22,814 nucleotides of DNA from CAZESS01 sp964594625. Lineage in GTDB: Archaea > Thermoplasmatota > E2 > UBA202 > DSCA01. Under the pieces are notes generated by a model. That model made no database searches, was not told the DNA's origin, and saw nothing but the letters and a program-made list of their open reading frames with translations. The stretch's first letter is position 1. Each line of letters begins with the position of its first letter. The position numbers and the translations under genes were made by a program. Shown here in pieces: positions 13,537 to 21,684 of the stretch. Location: the NCBI GenBank assembly GCA_964594625.1, contig CAZQNC010000013.1:1-22814 (forward strand), written 5' to 3'.

Positions 13537-14757
13537 TCAGCCCAGGGTGTCCTCGGTCATGATGGTCAGGGATTTCGGTACCTTGGAGAGCTCTCCCTTC
13601 CGTCTGCCGACGAGGACGTTGACGTTGTTGTCGGCGGCGATGTCGACCAGGCGCTGGGTGATGATGCCGTCGAAGATGACGGTGTGGGCTTTCTTGTTCG
13701 CGAGGGTGTCGACCAGCTTGTCGACGCCGATGCTGTCGATTTCTTTGCCGTTGCTGTCGAGCAGTTTTGCCTGGTTGTTTTCTTTGACGTCTTCAAGGAT
13801 TTCCTTGTACTGCTGCTGGTCCTTGTTGAGCTTTTTCCCCTTTTGCTTTGTTTCTTTCTTCGCTTCCTTTTTTTGGCGGCCTTTTTTGTTGTTGCCGCCT
13901 TTGTTGTTGCCGGTGTCGGGTTTCGTCATGCCGTGGCTGTCCATGTACTGCTCCATGGGGATCTTGTTTTTCAGGGATTTCATGATGAGCTTGTAGGGGA
14001 GCTCCTCGACCTCCCTGGTTTTCGGTGCCTGGGCCACGAAGTCGATGTCGGCTACCTGCAGCAGCTCCTTCAGGATGAGCTTGCCGCCCCGGTCGCCGTC
14101 GACGAACGCCGTGGCGATTTTTTCGTTGCACAGGCTAGCGATGCTCTTGGGGATGCTCGTGCCTTCGACCGAGATGGCGTTTTTGATGCCGTGTTTCAGC
14201 AGGTTGAGCACGTCGTTGCGTCCTTCGACGATGATGACCGCGTCGCTTTTGCCGACGTGGGGGCCGGCGGGCAGATGTTCCTTGCCGTAGTGCTCGATTT
14301 CTTCGACTTGGACGGACTGCCGGATGGTCTCGGCCATGTCCTCTATTTCCTCTTTGCTTTCGCTGATGATGCTGGTTACGATCTCCTTGGCTCGCTCGAT
14401 GACCTGTTTCCGCTTGGAGACGCGGACGTCTTCCACCTGGTCGATGGATATCTCGGCGGTGCAGGGGCCGATGCGGTCAACCGATTCGATGGCCGCGGCG
14501 ATGATGGCGGTTTCCACCTTTTCCAGGGCCGATGTGAGCTCCAGCGTTCCCTCGCTTTTGCCCTTTTTCTGGTGGATGTCCACCTCGATGCGCCCGATGC
14601 GGGCCGATTTCTGCAGGTCTCGCAGGTCGAGGTCCTCGCCGATGAGTCCCTCCGTCTGTCCGAAGATGGCGCCGATGACGTCTGATTTTTCGACGGCTCC
14701 GTCTACCTTTATTTGTGCTTTAATTAGATATTTTGCTGATGATGGATCCATAGACAT
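13537..14757 (-). CDS. dnaG: Archaeal DnaG-type primase (Toprim)
   Basis: The 406-residue protein is the archaeal DnaG. It has a conserved N-terminal block (IGAIFGQTEGLIGEDLDLRDLQ), a central Toprim domain with IIVEG (Glu178) and VDGD (Asp220, Asp222), and a Lys/Asn/Gln-rich linker at about 284-314. The C-terminal domain is conserved. In archaea DnaG can synthesise primers but is mostly found with the RNA exosome, where it favours A-rich RNA. The reading frame extends upstream to 14865, but the ATG at 14757 is chosen because GGAAGTGAT lies 4 nt before it and the conserved protein begins there. The upstream leader seems long (80-95 nt), unlike the apparently leaderless neighbours. The downstream gene, 9 bp away, is the corrinoid adenosyltransferase. 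Confidence 0.93.
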   Translation of the reverse strand: MSMDPSSAKYLIKAQIKVDGAVEKSDVIGAIFGQTEGLIGEDLDLRDLQKSARIGRIEVDIHQKKGKSEGTLELTSALEKVETAIIAAAIESVDRIGPCTAEISIDQVEDVRVSKRKQVIERAKEIVTSIISESKEEIEDMAETIRQSVQVEEIEHYGKEHLPAGPHVGKSDAVIIVEGRNDVLNLLKHGIKNAISVEGTSIPKSIASLCNEKIATAFVDGDRGGKLILKELLQVADIDFVAQAPKTREVEELPYKLIMKSLKNKIPMEQYMDSHGMTKPDTGNNKGGNNKKGRQKKEAKKETKQKGKKLNKDQQQYKEILEDVKENNQAKLLDSNGKEIDSIGVDKLVDTLANKKAHTVIFDGIITQRLVDIAADNNVNVLVGRRKGELSKVPKSLTIMTEDTLG

Positions 14758-14761
14758 ATGT

Positions 14762-14770
14762 ATCACTTCC
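14762..14770 (-). promoter_or_regulatory. Strong ribosome-binding site of dnaG
   Basis: Minus-strand GGAAGTGAT, one base from the ideal GGAGGTGAT, 4 nt before the ATG at 14757. It rules out the longer in-frame extension to 14865. Confidence 0.65.
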
Positions 14771-14977
14771 TTACAATTAGCACACCATGCAGGTGCTCCT
14801 ACACGACAGGGGGTAAAGGAGGAAAGATATGAACATGATGCACTAATTTCCGTGTTACTATACAACTATCATATTAAAACCTTGCGGCATCGCTGCCCTC
14901 GTCATGGCGGCTCTTCTTGGGCCCGATATGAGTAAACGCTAAATAACATTCCTCTTTTATCCGTCCGTTGAGCTACC
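14771..14977. other. Divergent dnaG/metG intergenic region
   Basis: About 200 bp without a credible gene. On the dnaG side, minus-strand TTTTAATAT (14871-14879) and GTATAGTA (about 14857-14864) are promoter candidates, giving a 80-95 nt leader. A small hairpin in that leader pairs AGCAC with GTGCT (about 14779-14798). On the metG side, CTAAATAAC (14939-14947) and CTTTTAT (14954-14960) are weak TATA candidates. I looked for a tRNA or other RNA gene and did not find one. Confidence 0.4.
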
Positions 14978-17131
14978 ATGAGCGACGAGGAATCAGACAG
15001 CGAGCGCATATTCATCGGGGTCGCCTGGCCCTACGCCAACGGGCCATTGCACCTGGGCACCGTGGTAGGCTGCCTGCTGCCCGCGGACATCTTCGGGCGC
15101 TACCATCGCATGCAGGGCAACCGGGTGCTGATGGTGTCTGGCAGCGACGAGCACGGCACCCCTATCATGCTGAAAGCCGAAAAAGAAGGTGTGACGCCGA
15201 AGGACATCGCCGACAGGTACAACCGGCAGCACGTGGACAACATCGCCGCGCTGGGCATCGAGCTGGAAAACTTTTCCCGGACCAGCGGCGACTTCCACCG
15301 GCAGGTGGTGCAGGATTTTTTCCTCCGGCTCAACGACAACGGGTACATCTATCCTGAAACGATGGAGTCGCCCTTCTGCGAGAGCTGCGGGCGCTTTCTG
15401 CCCGACCGATACGTCGAGGGCACCTGCCCCTACTGCGGGGGCCTGGCCCGGGGCGACCAGTGCGACGCCTGCGGGAAAACATTGGAGGCCGGCGAGCTCG
15501 TCGACCCGCGCTGCAAGCTCTGCGGCGAGCCGCCCGTGATGCGGGAAACCGAGCACCTGTTTTTCGAGCTGTCCGCCTTTCAGCGGGAGCTGCTCGACTG
15601 GCTGGAGGACAAGGACTTCTGGCGGGGCAACGTCATCACGTTCACCCGCAACTGGATACGGGAGGGGCTGGAGGACCGGGCGGTGACCCGCGATCTCGAA
15701 TGGGGCGTCCCCGTGCCCCTGGAAGGCTACGAGCGCAAGCGCCTCTACGTCTGGTTCGAGGCCGTGATGGGCTACCTGTCCGCCAGCCGGCAGTGGGCGG
15801 AGCAGCAGGATACGCCGGAGGCATGGCGGGACTGGTGGCAGGATGATGCCCGCCATTACTATTTCCTGGCGAAGGACAACATTCCCTTCCATACCATCAT
15901 CTGGCCGGCCATGCTGCTGGCGCACGGCGACCTCCGCCTGCCGTACGACGTGCCCGCCAACGAATACCTAACGTTTTCCGGGGAGCAGTTCTCCAAGTCG
16001 AAGGGCATCGGGGTCTGGATTCCCGAGGTGCTGGAGCGCTTCGCCCCCGACGCCATCCGCTACTATCTGTCCGTCAACATGCCGGAGAAGCATGACACCG
16101 ACTGGAACTGGCAGGATTTCCAGGCGAAGACCAACAACGAGCTGGTCGGCACCTACGGCAACTATGTGCACCGGGTGCTCACCTTTACCGCCAAGCATTA
16201 CGGCGAGATACCGGCAGCCGGCGAGCTCACCCCTGACGACATGGCGATGCTCGAGGCCATCGAGGAACGGGGCACCGCTATCAGCCAGGCTATCGAGACG
16301 GTGCAGCTCAAGCGGGGCATGAAGGAGCTCATCGGGCTGGCGCAGCGCGGCAACCGCTACCTCAACGACATGGAGCCATGGAATCTCATCAAGGAGCAGC
16401 GGGAGCGATGCGCCACGGTGCTGCACGTCGCCCTCCGGCTGGTCAAAGCCCTGGCCATCTACGCGACGGCGTATCTGCCGCACGCCGGGCAGCGCATCTG
16501 GAGCATGCTCGGGCAACCCGGCAGGGTGAAAGAGCAGCGCTGGGATGCCGCCCTTGAGGACGTTGCCGATGCGACGCTGGATACGCCATCGCCGCTGTTC
16601 GACACCATCGACGTTGATGACCTTATAGGTGATGCGGGGGAGGAAGGCGAGGCGGCGGATGGCTGCGAAACGCTTGACCTCCGGGTGGCGAAGATAGCCC
16701 GGGTGCGGGAGCATCCCGACGCCGACCGGCTCTACGTGTTCGACCTGGATGTCGGCGAGCTGGGCAGCCGGCGCATCGTGGCGGGTATTCGCCCCTGGTA
16801 TGACGCCGCCGAGCTCGAGGGGCGGCGCATCGTGGTCGTCGCCAACCTGAAACCGGCGGTCATCCGGGGTGTGCGCTCGCAGGGGATGCTGCTGGCCGCC
16901 GACGACGGCACGCCGTCGCTCCTGGTCGCCCGCGGTGACCCCGGGCAGGTGGTAGCCCCGGCGGATGTTGACCCGGCGCCGGATGGCGAGGTGGACATCG
17001 AGCTGCTGGAGGAGCTCGGGCTGGAGGTAAACGAGGACGGAGCAGCGGCCTGCGGGGGACGTGTGCTGCAGGACAGCATTGGCCCCGTCAAGCCGGACCG
17101 GGACGTGGCCGCCGGGACGCCCATTCACTGA
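14978..17131 (+). CDS. metG: Methionyl-tRNA synthetase
   Basis: The 717-residue class I synthetase charges tRNA-Met, including the initiator, in the cytoplasm. The ATP-binding HIGH motif is HLGT (residues 25-28) within VAWPYANGPLHLGT, and the KMSKS motif appears as FSKSKG (about 337-342). Two zinc knuckles lie between (CESCGRF...CPYCGG and CDACGK...CKLCGE), as in archaeal MetG. An alpha-helical anticodon domain follows. The C-terminus (from about 566, DLRVAKIARVREHPDADRLY) is the OB-fold tRNA-binding domain, which in some archaea is a separate protein but is fused here. Starting at 14978 gives an acidic N-terminal tail (MSDEESDSER) before the catalytic fold. No clear ribosome-binding site precedes it. 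It diverges from dnaG. Confidence 0.95.
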   Translation: MSDEESDSERIFIGVAWPYANGPLHLGTVVGCLLPADIFGRYHRMQGNRVLMVSGSDEHGTPIMLKAEKEGVTPKDIADRYNRQHVDNIAALGIELENFSRTSGDFHRQVVQDFFLRLNDNGYIYPETMESPFCESCGRFLPDRYVEGTCPYCGGLARGDQCDACGKTLEAGELVDPRCKLCGEPPVMRETEHLFFELSAFQRELLDWLEDKDFWRGNVITFTRNWIREGLEDRAVTRDLEWGVPVPLEGYERKRLYVWFEAVMGYLSASRQWAEQQDTPEAWRDWWQDDARHYYFLAKDNIPFHTIIWPAMLLAHGDLRLPYDVPANEYLTFSGEQFSKSKGIGVWIPEVLERFAPDAIRYYLSVNMPEKHDTDWNWQDFQAKTNNELVGTYGNYVHRVLTFTAKHYGEIPAAGELTPDDMAMLEAIEERGTAISQAIETVQLKRGMKELIGLAQRGNRYLNDMEPWNLIKEQRERCATVLHVALRLVKALAIYATAYLPHAGQRIWSMLGQPGRVKEQRWDAALEDVADATLDTPSPLFDTIDVDDLIGDAGEEGEAADGCETLDLRVAKIARVREHPDADRLYVFDLDVGELGSRRIVAGIRPWYDAAELEGRRIVVVANLKPAVIRGVRSQGMLLAADDGTPSLLVARGDPGQVVAPADVDPAPDGEVDIELLEELGLEVNEDGAAACGGRVLQDSIGPVKPDRDVAAGTPIH

Positions 17132-17171
17132 TGGAACGGCACCGCCATAGCAACCCCCGTCAGGATAAATA

Positions 17172-17178
17172 TTATATA
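17172..17178 (+). promoter_or_regulatory. TATA-like box of the RHH-PAS gene
   Basis: TTATATA centred at 17175, in AAATATTATATAGAAATG. Transcription would start near 17200, which excludes the GTG at 17193 and leaves about 8 nt before the ATG at 17208. Confidence 0.5.
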
Positions 17179-17207
17179 GAAATGTCCATTATGTGTGCGT
17201 AAATAGA

Positions 17208-18146
17208 ATGTCAAATTACAGCACTATCTCTGTTCCAAAAGACCTTCACGACGAGCTGCGAAAAAACGTCAAGGAAAACCCTCGCCTCGGCTACTCCAGC
17301 ATCGCCGAGTTCTGCAAAGAGGCCATCCGCCTTCACGTCGCCAACATACGCACCGAGCGGCGGGAAGCATTTCTGCAGCGCGTCGACCTCGAAGGACTGC
17401 TCAAAAAGGTAGACATCGTCTCGACGGTGGAAGGCGGCGAATACCGGCGCATCTTCGAGACCTGCAACGACCCCTCCTTCGTCATCGCGGCGGACGGCAG
17501 CATCCTCAACTGCAACCGGCAGCTCATCGACCAGCTCGGATACAACGAAAAAGAAGACCTGCTGGGCAAAGACGTGTCCATCCTGTTCGCCAGCCAGGGG
17601 CAGCTCAACGACATCATGACCCAGGCGCAGCAGGACGTCGTCCGCGACCGCGACGTCGCCATGAAACGCCGCGACGGCAAAATGCTGGACTTCCTCCTCA
17701 GCGTGGGCACCATCACCGACGACGGCGCCACCCGGTACGTGGGCACCGGCAAAGACATCACCGTGCGCAAGATGGCGGAAGACCGCCTCAAAAAAGAACA
17801 CCATCTCTTCTCCACCATCCTCCGGGAGGTATACGACTTTGTCGTCATCATCCAGAACGGCCGGATACAGTACGCGGCGGGCAAATGCCAGATATCCGGG
17901 TACACCCCCGAAGAACTCGAAGGCATGGACTTCCTGGGCATACTGACCCCTGAAAGCCAGAAAAAGGCAGAGGAAAACGAGCGCAGACGCCTGGAAGGCG
18001 ACGACATAGCACCCATCCAGCAGTACCAGGTGATCACCCGGGAGGGAGACAAACGGCGGATAGAAACCTCCTCCCAGATGATATCCTTCGAGGGCCAGCC
18101 GGCCATCCTCACCGTCGTCCGAGCCGCAGACGACGGCGGCAGTTAA
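17208..18146 (+). CDS. Ribbon-helix-helix / PAS-PAS regulator
   Basis: The 312-residue cytoplasmic protein begins with a ribbon-helix-helix DNA-binding domain of the CopG/Arc type (about 1-45). This shows a STISVP strand, helix DLHDELRKN and helix SSIAEFCKEAIRLHV. A linker helix leads to two PAS domains, about 78-193 (FVIAADGSILNCNRQL, GKDITVRK) and about 197-306 (QNGRIQYAAGKCQISGYTPEEL, then REGDKRRIE). There is no histidine kinase, GGDEF or other output domain, so PAS sensing is probably coupled directly to DNA binding in a one-component regulator. The ligand or cofactor and the target genes are unknown; the PHP gene next door is a candidate target. The ATG at 17208 is preferred over the GTG at 17193 from TATA spacing. 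No ribosome-binding site is visible. Confidence 0.78.
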   Translation: MSNYSTISVPKDLHDELRKNVKENPRLGYSSIAEFCKEAIRLHVANIRTERREAFLQRVDLEGLLKKVDIVSTVEGGEYRRIFETCNDPSFVIAADGSILNCNRQLIDQLGYNEKEDLLGKDVSILFASQGQLNDIMTQAQQDVVRDRDVAMKRRDGKMLDFLLSVGTITDDGATRYVGTGKDITVRKMAEDRLKKEHHLFSTILREVYDFVVIIQNGRIQYAAGKCQISGYTPEELEGMDFLGILTPESQKKAEENERRRLEGDDIAPIQQYQVITREGDKRRIETSSQMISFEGQPAILTVVRAADDGGS

Positions 18147-18149
18147 ATA
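18143..18149 (+). promoter_or_regulatory. TATA-like box of PHP gene overlapping the preceding stop codon
   Basis: TTAAATA centred at 18146, 26 nt before ATG 18172. It includes the TAA stop (18144-18146) of the RHH-PAS gene. A leaderless message starting at the ATG is likely. Confidence 0.5.
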
Positions 18150-18171
18150 CCGCCATCGCATTTTGTTTCCA

Positions 18172-18813
18172 ATGCGGTATGACCTCCACGTTCACACGCA
18201 TTACTCCAAGGACTGCACCGTGCCGCCCGTCGACATGGCCAGACAGCTCAAAAAACAGGGCTACGCCGGCATGGCCATCACCGACCACGACACCGCCGCC
18301 GGCGCCCTGAAACCATACGACATCGCAGACTTTCTCATCGTTCCCGGCATCGAGGTATCCACCACGCGGGGCCATCTCCTCGGGCTGGGCATCACCGCGG
18401 ACGTCACCAGCCGCGACGTCGCCACGGCCATCGACGAGATACACGCCCAGGGCGCCGTCGCCGTCGCCGCGCATCCCTTCCGGCGCTCCTCGCCCTCCAT
18501 ATCCAGCGTCGAAGGCCTGGACGTGGACGCCGTGGAAACGTTCAACGGACGAAACTTCCCCCGGCAAAACCAGCAGGCGGCGGCGCTCGCCACCGAATAC
18601 GGCCTGCCCACCACGGGGGGAAGCGACGCGCATCAGCTCAGGGAGGCGGGCAGCGGCTACACCCTGGCGGACGCGGAAACCGTCGACGACCTCCTCGCAG
18701 ATATCACCTCGGGAAAAACCCGGGCCGATGGCACGACGTCGCTGGGGCGGCCGCTCCGCTCCGCACTGGGTACCCTCAGGCGTTACATGGACCGCGGCTT
18801 CCGGCGGGTTTAG
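18172..18813 (+). CDS. PHP-domain metal-dependent phosphoesterase
   Basis: The 213-residue protein is a stand-alone PHP-domain phosphoesterase (COG0613-like). The metal-binding motifs are all present: DLHVHTHYSKD (4-14, His6 and His8), ITDHD (36-40), GIEVS (59-63), AHPF (100-103) and GGSDAH (149-154). Such proteins are trinuclear-metal phosphatases or nucleases acting on small phosphate esters or nucleotides; the exact substrate is not inferable here. The in-frame TTG at 18163 is rejected in favour of the ATG at 18172, which gives the usual MRYDLHVHT start and fits the TATA box. It follows the RHH-PAS gene by 25 bp. Its stop overlaps that of the converging porB by 2 bases. Confidence 0.86.
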   Translation: MRYDLHVHTHYSKDCTVPPVDMARQLKKQGYAGMAITDHDTAAGALKPYDIADFLIVPGIEVSTTRGHLLGLGITADVTSRDVATAIDEIHAQGAVAVAAHPFRRSSPSISSVEGLDVDAVETFNGRNFPRQNQQAAALATEYGLPTTGGSDAHQLREAGSGYTLADAETVDDLLADITSGKTRADGTTSLGRPLRSALGTLRRYMDRGFRRV

Positions 18814-19709
18814 CCGTACAATTCGGCTTTTTTCCGGTAAAACGCCCAGCGACGCTCCAGTTCTCCCTTGATCTTGTTCACGTCGTTGTTCGTGAGATTG
18901 CGGAACCGTCCCTGCAGACGGAGCCAGTCCTCTATGGGCTTGGCGTCGCGCTCGCCCGCCAGGATCTGCTTCGACGGCGGGTTGAACGACAGCGTGCCGT
19001 CCTCGTACTCGTAGAGCAGCCACATCCCGGTTTCCACGGCCAGCCGGGCCATGGTAACGGTCTTGCTCATGTCGAACCGCCAGCCGGGCGGGCAGGGGCA
19101 CAGGATTTCCATGTACTTTGGCCCCCTGGTCTCCTTCGCCTTCAACGTCTTCCGGTAGAGGTCCTCCGGGTAGGCGATGGTCGCCGTCGTCACGTAGGGA
19201 ATCTCATGGGCCATCGCTATCTCGGCAAGGTTTTTCTGCTGCTCCTTTTTGCCCTTCCAGGTCGTCGTCGTCCAGGCCCCGTAGGGAGTGGCGCCGCTCC
19301 GCTGGATGCCCGTGTTCGAATACATCTGGTTGTTGTAGCACACGTAGATAAAATCGGTGCCGCGTTCCAGTGCGCCGCTCAGCGCCTGCAGGCCGATGTC
19401 GTAGCTGCCGCCGTCGCCCGCCCAGGCCAGCACGGTGATGTCGTCCCGCCCCTGTGCCTTCATCGACGCCTCGACGCCTGATGCGCCCGCAGCGGCGGCT
19501 TCGAACGCGATGTTCATGGTCGGCACGCCGAACGAGGTCTTCGGGTACAGTGACTCGATGACGGCGCTGCACGATGCCGGGACGGTTACGATGGTGTCCT
19601 TGCCCAGCGCCTTGAGCACGGTGCGCAGCGCGACCGTTATCGGGCAGCCCGGGCAGGATGCGTTGCCCTGCAGTACGTATTCCTCTTTCGGTAGGTCCTT
19701 CAATGCCAT
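18810..19709 (-). CDS. porB: Pyruvate:ferredoxin oxidoreductase, beta subunit
   Basis: The 299-residue subunit binds thiamine diphosphate and one [4Fe-4S] cluster. GNASCPGC (Cys19, Cys22), PASC (Cys47) and the later ILCPCPPGW supply the cluster ligands. AGDGGSYDIGLQALSGA, with CYNNQMYSNTG downstream, is the thiamine-diphosphate motif. With the other three subunits it interconverts pyruvate plus CoA and acetyl-CoA plus CO2, with ferredoxin as electron carrier, in the cytoplasm. It is the last gene of the porGDAB operon. Its ATG overlaps the porA stop by one base (TAATG), and GGAGGTG lies 5 nt upstream (19715-19721). A different 2-oxoacid substrate (ketoisovalerate type) cannot be fully excluded, but the subunit order and sizes fit Por. 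Confidence 0.9.
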   Translation of the reverse strand: MALKDLPKEEYVLQGNASCPGCPITVALRTVLKALGKDTIVTVPASCSAVIESLYPKTSFGVPTMNIAFEAAAAGASGVEASMKAQGRDDITVLAWAGDGGSYDIGLQALSGALERGTDFIYVCYNNQMYSNTGIQRSGATPYGAWTTTTWKGKKEQQKNLAEIAMAHEIPYVTTATIAYPEDLYRKTLKAKETRGPKYMEILCPCPPGWRFDMSKTVTMARLAVETGMWLLYEYEDGTLSFNPPSKQILAGERDAKPIEDWLRLQGRFRNLTNNDVNKIKGELERRWAFYRKKAELYG

Positions 19710-20836
19710 TATTGCACCTCCACGGTGTACCAGCCTTCTTTGCCCTGCTCGGCCAGCTCGTAGATACGCATGATGTCCTCGTAGGTGACGTCTCTGCCGC
19801 CGAGCCCCGCTATGAAGGGATGTATCTCTGCGTCGAGCGCGGCCTGCATCTCGGTGGCGAGCACGCCGGCCATGCCCAGCGAGATGTCACGGTCGATGAC
19901 CACCATCTCGGCGTGGTCGGCGATGGCCTGCAACGCCTCCCGGGGAAACGGGCGGAACACGCGCACCCTGGCAAGGCCTGCAGCCGTGCCGTTGTCGCGG
20001 AGCTCGTCGACGGCCCGGTGGGCCTCAGCTCCCAGGGCGCCCATGGCCACGATGACCATGTCCGCGTCGTCGCAGCGATAGGTGTCAACGAGGCCGTAGC
20101 TGTCGCCGATGTCGCCCCAGGCCGAGCCGACCTCCGTGATGATGTCCTTGGCGCGCTGCTGCGCCTGATGCATGTCGTAGCGGACCTCCATGTAGTAGTC
20201 GGGCCCGATGATGTTGCCATGCGTCACCGGGTCGTCGACGTCGAGCTTCCAGCCCGGCTTGAACGCGGGCAAAAAGTCGTCGACGGTCTGCTGCTCGGGC
20301 ACGTCGACGGCCATCGAGGTGTGTGACAGGATGAAGCCGTCATAGTTGACCATGACCGGGAGCATCACGTCGCTGTGCTCGCCGATGCGGTAGGCCTGCA
20401 CCAGGGTATCGTAGACCTCCTGGTTGCTCGAGCAGTAAAACTGGAGCCATCCGGTATCGCGCTGCGACATCGAGTCGTTGCAGTCGCTCCAGATGCTCCA
20501 GCCCGGGCCGATGGCACGGTTGACGTTCACCATCACCACCGGGATGCGGGCGAGCGCCGCCCAGTGCAGCATCTCGTGCATCAGGAGCAGGCCGTGTGAT
20601 GCCGTCGCCGTAAACGTCCGTGAGCCGGAGGCGCCCGCGCCAATGCAGGCAGCCATCGCCGAATGCTCCGACTCCACCCGTATGAACTGGGTGTCCAGCT
20701 CGGCGTTTTCCACGTACTTGGCCAGCCGCTCGACGATGACCGTCTGCGGCGTAATCGGATACGCGGCGATGACATCCGGCCTGGCCATCTTGGCGGCAAG
20801 CGCGGCGATGTCGTTCGCCGTGTCGATGATCCTCAT
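19709..20836 (-). CDS. porA: Pyruvate:ferredoxin oxidoreductase, alpha subunit
   Basis: The 375-residue subunit carries the pyrimidine-binding and substrate-binding parts of the enzyme. It shows AAYPITPQT near the N-terminus, VESEHSAMAACIGAGASGSRTFTATASHGL, and the NRAIGPGWSIWSDCNDSM segment typical of PorA. A C-terminal transketolase-like domain (VIVAMGALGAEAH, VRVFRPFP) follows. The reading frame is open upstream to 20989, but only as a shadow of porD. The ATG at 20836 overlaps the porD stop (ATGA) and has GGGAGG 4 nt upstream (20841-20846). It shares the porG-porD-porA-porB order of methanogens and Archaeoglobus and should be translated in step with its neighbours. Confidence 0.91.
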   Translation of the reverse strand: MRIIDTANDIAALAAKMARPDVIAAYPITPQTVIVERLAKYVENAELDTQFIRVESEHSAMAACIGAGASGSRTFTATASHGLLLMHEMLHWAALARIPVVMVNVNRAIGPGWSIWSDCNDSMSQRDTGWLQFYCSSNQEVYDTLVQAYRIGEHSDVMLPVMVNYDGFILSHTSMAVDVPEQQTVDDFLPAFKPGWKLDVDDPVTHGNIIGPDYYMEVRYDMHQAQQRAKDIITEVGSAWGDIGDSYGLVDTYRCDDADMVIVAMGALGAEAHRAVDELRDNGTAAGLARVRVFRPFPREALQAIADHAEMVVIDRDISLGMAGVLATEMQAALDAEIHPFIAGLGGRDVTYEDIMRIYELAEQGKEGWYTVEVQ

Positions 20837-21078
20837 TTTTCCTCCCGTTTTATCGTGATGGCGTCGACGGGGCATTCCGTTGCGCAGACGCCGCAGCCCT
20901 TGCAGAAGTCGTAGTCGATGCACGGCAGGTCGTTCCGCTCGATGGCGCCCTCGGGACAGAAAATCCAGCAGCGCCAGCACTTGATGCATTTATCCTCGTC
21001 TAGCTCCGGCCGGAACACCCGCCAGCTCCCCGTTTTCCCCATCGCCGCCTTCTCCGGCTTCGACGTCGTGGTCTTCAT
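20833..21078 (-). CDS. porD: Pyruvate:ferredoxin oxidoreductase, delta (ferredoxin-like) subunit
   Basis: The 81-residue subunit carries two [4Fe-4S] clusters, visible as CIKCWRCWIFCP and CKGCGVCATECP. It passes electrons from the catalytic subunits to free ferredoxin. After a basic N-terminal stretch comes the usual SWRVFRPELDEDKC lead-in. The ATG at 21078 overlaps the porG stop (ATGA). A tandem GGAGGTGGAGGTG sits just upstream (plus-strand 21081-21093), so the longer in-frame extension to 21147 is rejected. Confidence 0.92.
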   Translation of the reverse strand: MKTTTSKPEKAAMGKTGSWRVFRPELDEDKCIKCWRCWIFCPEGAIERNDLPCIDYDFCKGCGVCATECPVDAITIKREEK

Positions 21079-21632
21079 GACACCTCCACCTCCCGGTAGG
21101 CCTGCGCAGCCGCTGCCGCATTGGCTTCGCCGGCGTCGCCCGACCACTGCTGCATGATGGCCTGCTTGATAGCGTCGATGGACAGGCTGTCGATGAGATG
21201 GGGCAACGCCCCGAGAATGGCGGTGTTGATGATGGGGATGCCGCCCACCACGATGTCATGGTCGATGGCGATGGCCGTCGCGTCGACCGGCAGCACCCGG
21301 AAAGGCAGGTCGATGTCGCCGGCGCTCCGGGGCGTGTTCATCACGATGGCGCCATCTTCTTTGAGGCCCGTGGTGATGTCAACGCTGTCCATGATGCCGG
21401 TGTCCAGCACCATGACGATGTCTGGCTCATATATCTGGCTCCTGACATATATCTCCGCGTCGGATATCCGGGCGAAGGCTTTCACCGGCGCCCCGCGTCG
21501 TTCGGCACCAAAAAAAGGAAAGGCCTGTACTCCCTGGTTTCCCGCTTTGAGCGCGGCATACGCAAGCACGTTGGCAGCGGTCACCGACCCCTGGCCGCCA
21601 CGCCCATGAAATACAATTTCCGTTAAAGGCAT
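21075..21632 (-). CDS. porG: Pyruvate:ferredoxin oxidoreductase, gamma subunit
   Basis: This subunit of about 185 residues is the first gene of the porGDAB operon. It has the family signature FHGRGGQGSVTAANVLAYAAL followed by FPFFGAERRGAPVKAF, and later VLDTGIMDSVDITTGL. The gamma subunit contributes to the CoA-binding side of the complex. Two ATGs are close together (21638 and 21632). I chose 21632 because the TATA-like box at 21653-21660 is then about 25 nt upstream, the spacing seen before other starts here. The 21638 start would add only Met-Ser. The frame open to 21707 is rejected as lying upstream of the promoter. Confidence 0.9.
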   Translation of the reverse strand: MPLTEIVFHGRGGQGSVTAANVLAYAALKAGNQGVQAFPFFGAERRGAPVKAFARISDAEIYVRSQIYEPDIVMVLDTGIMDSVDITTGLKEDGAIVMNTPRSAGDIDLPFRVLPVDATAIAIDHDIVVGGIPIINTAILGALPHLIDSLSIDAIKQAIMQQWSGDAGEANAAAAAQAYREVEVS

Positions 21633-21652
21633 AGACATGCAATGCGCCGTCC

Positions 21653-21660
21653 ATTTAATA
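21653..21660 (-). promoter_or_regulatory. TATA-like box of the porGDAB operon
   Basis: Minus-strand TATTAAAT, about 25 nt before ATG 21632. A leaderless operon transcript is likely. The box lies just downstream of the stop (21685) of the preceding membrane-protein gene on the same strand. Confidence 0.5.
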
Positions 21661-21684
21661 GTTTTCTTGGTCACCGTGCCGTGG

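Noticed and set aside
13684..14685. Plus-strand open frame of 333 codons opposite dnaG
   Set aside because: Shadow frame rich in Phe/Asp/Val; dnaG on the other strand is unmistakable.
14771..14977. Possible tRNA or stable small RNA in the dnaG/metG gap
   Set aside because: No cloverleaf, conserved T-loop sequence or other known RNA motif could be recognised by eye; only a short hairpin was seen.
20837..20989. N-terminal extension of porA
   Set aside because: The extension is the porD Fe-S region read in the wrong frame; ATG 20836 has a strong ribosome-binding site and the conserved PorA start.
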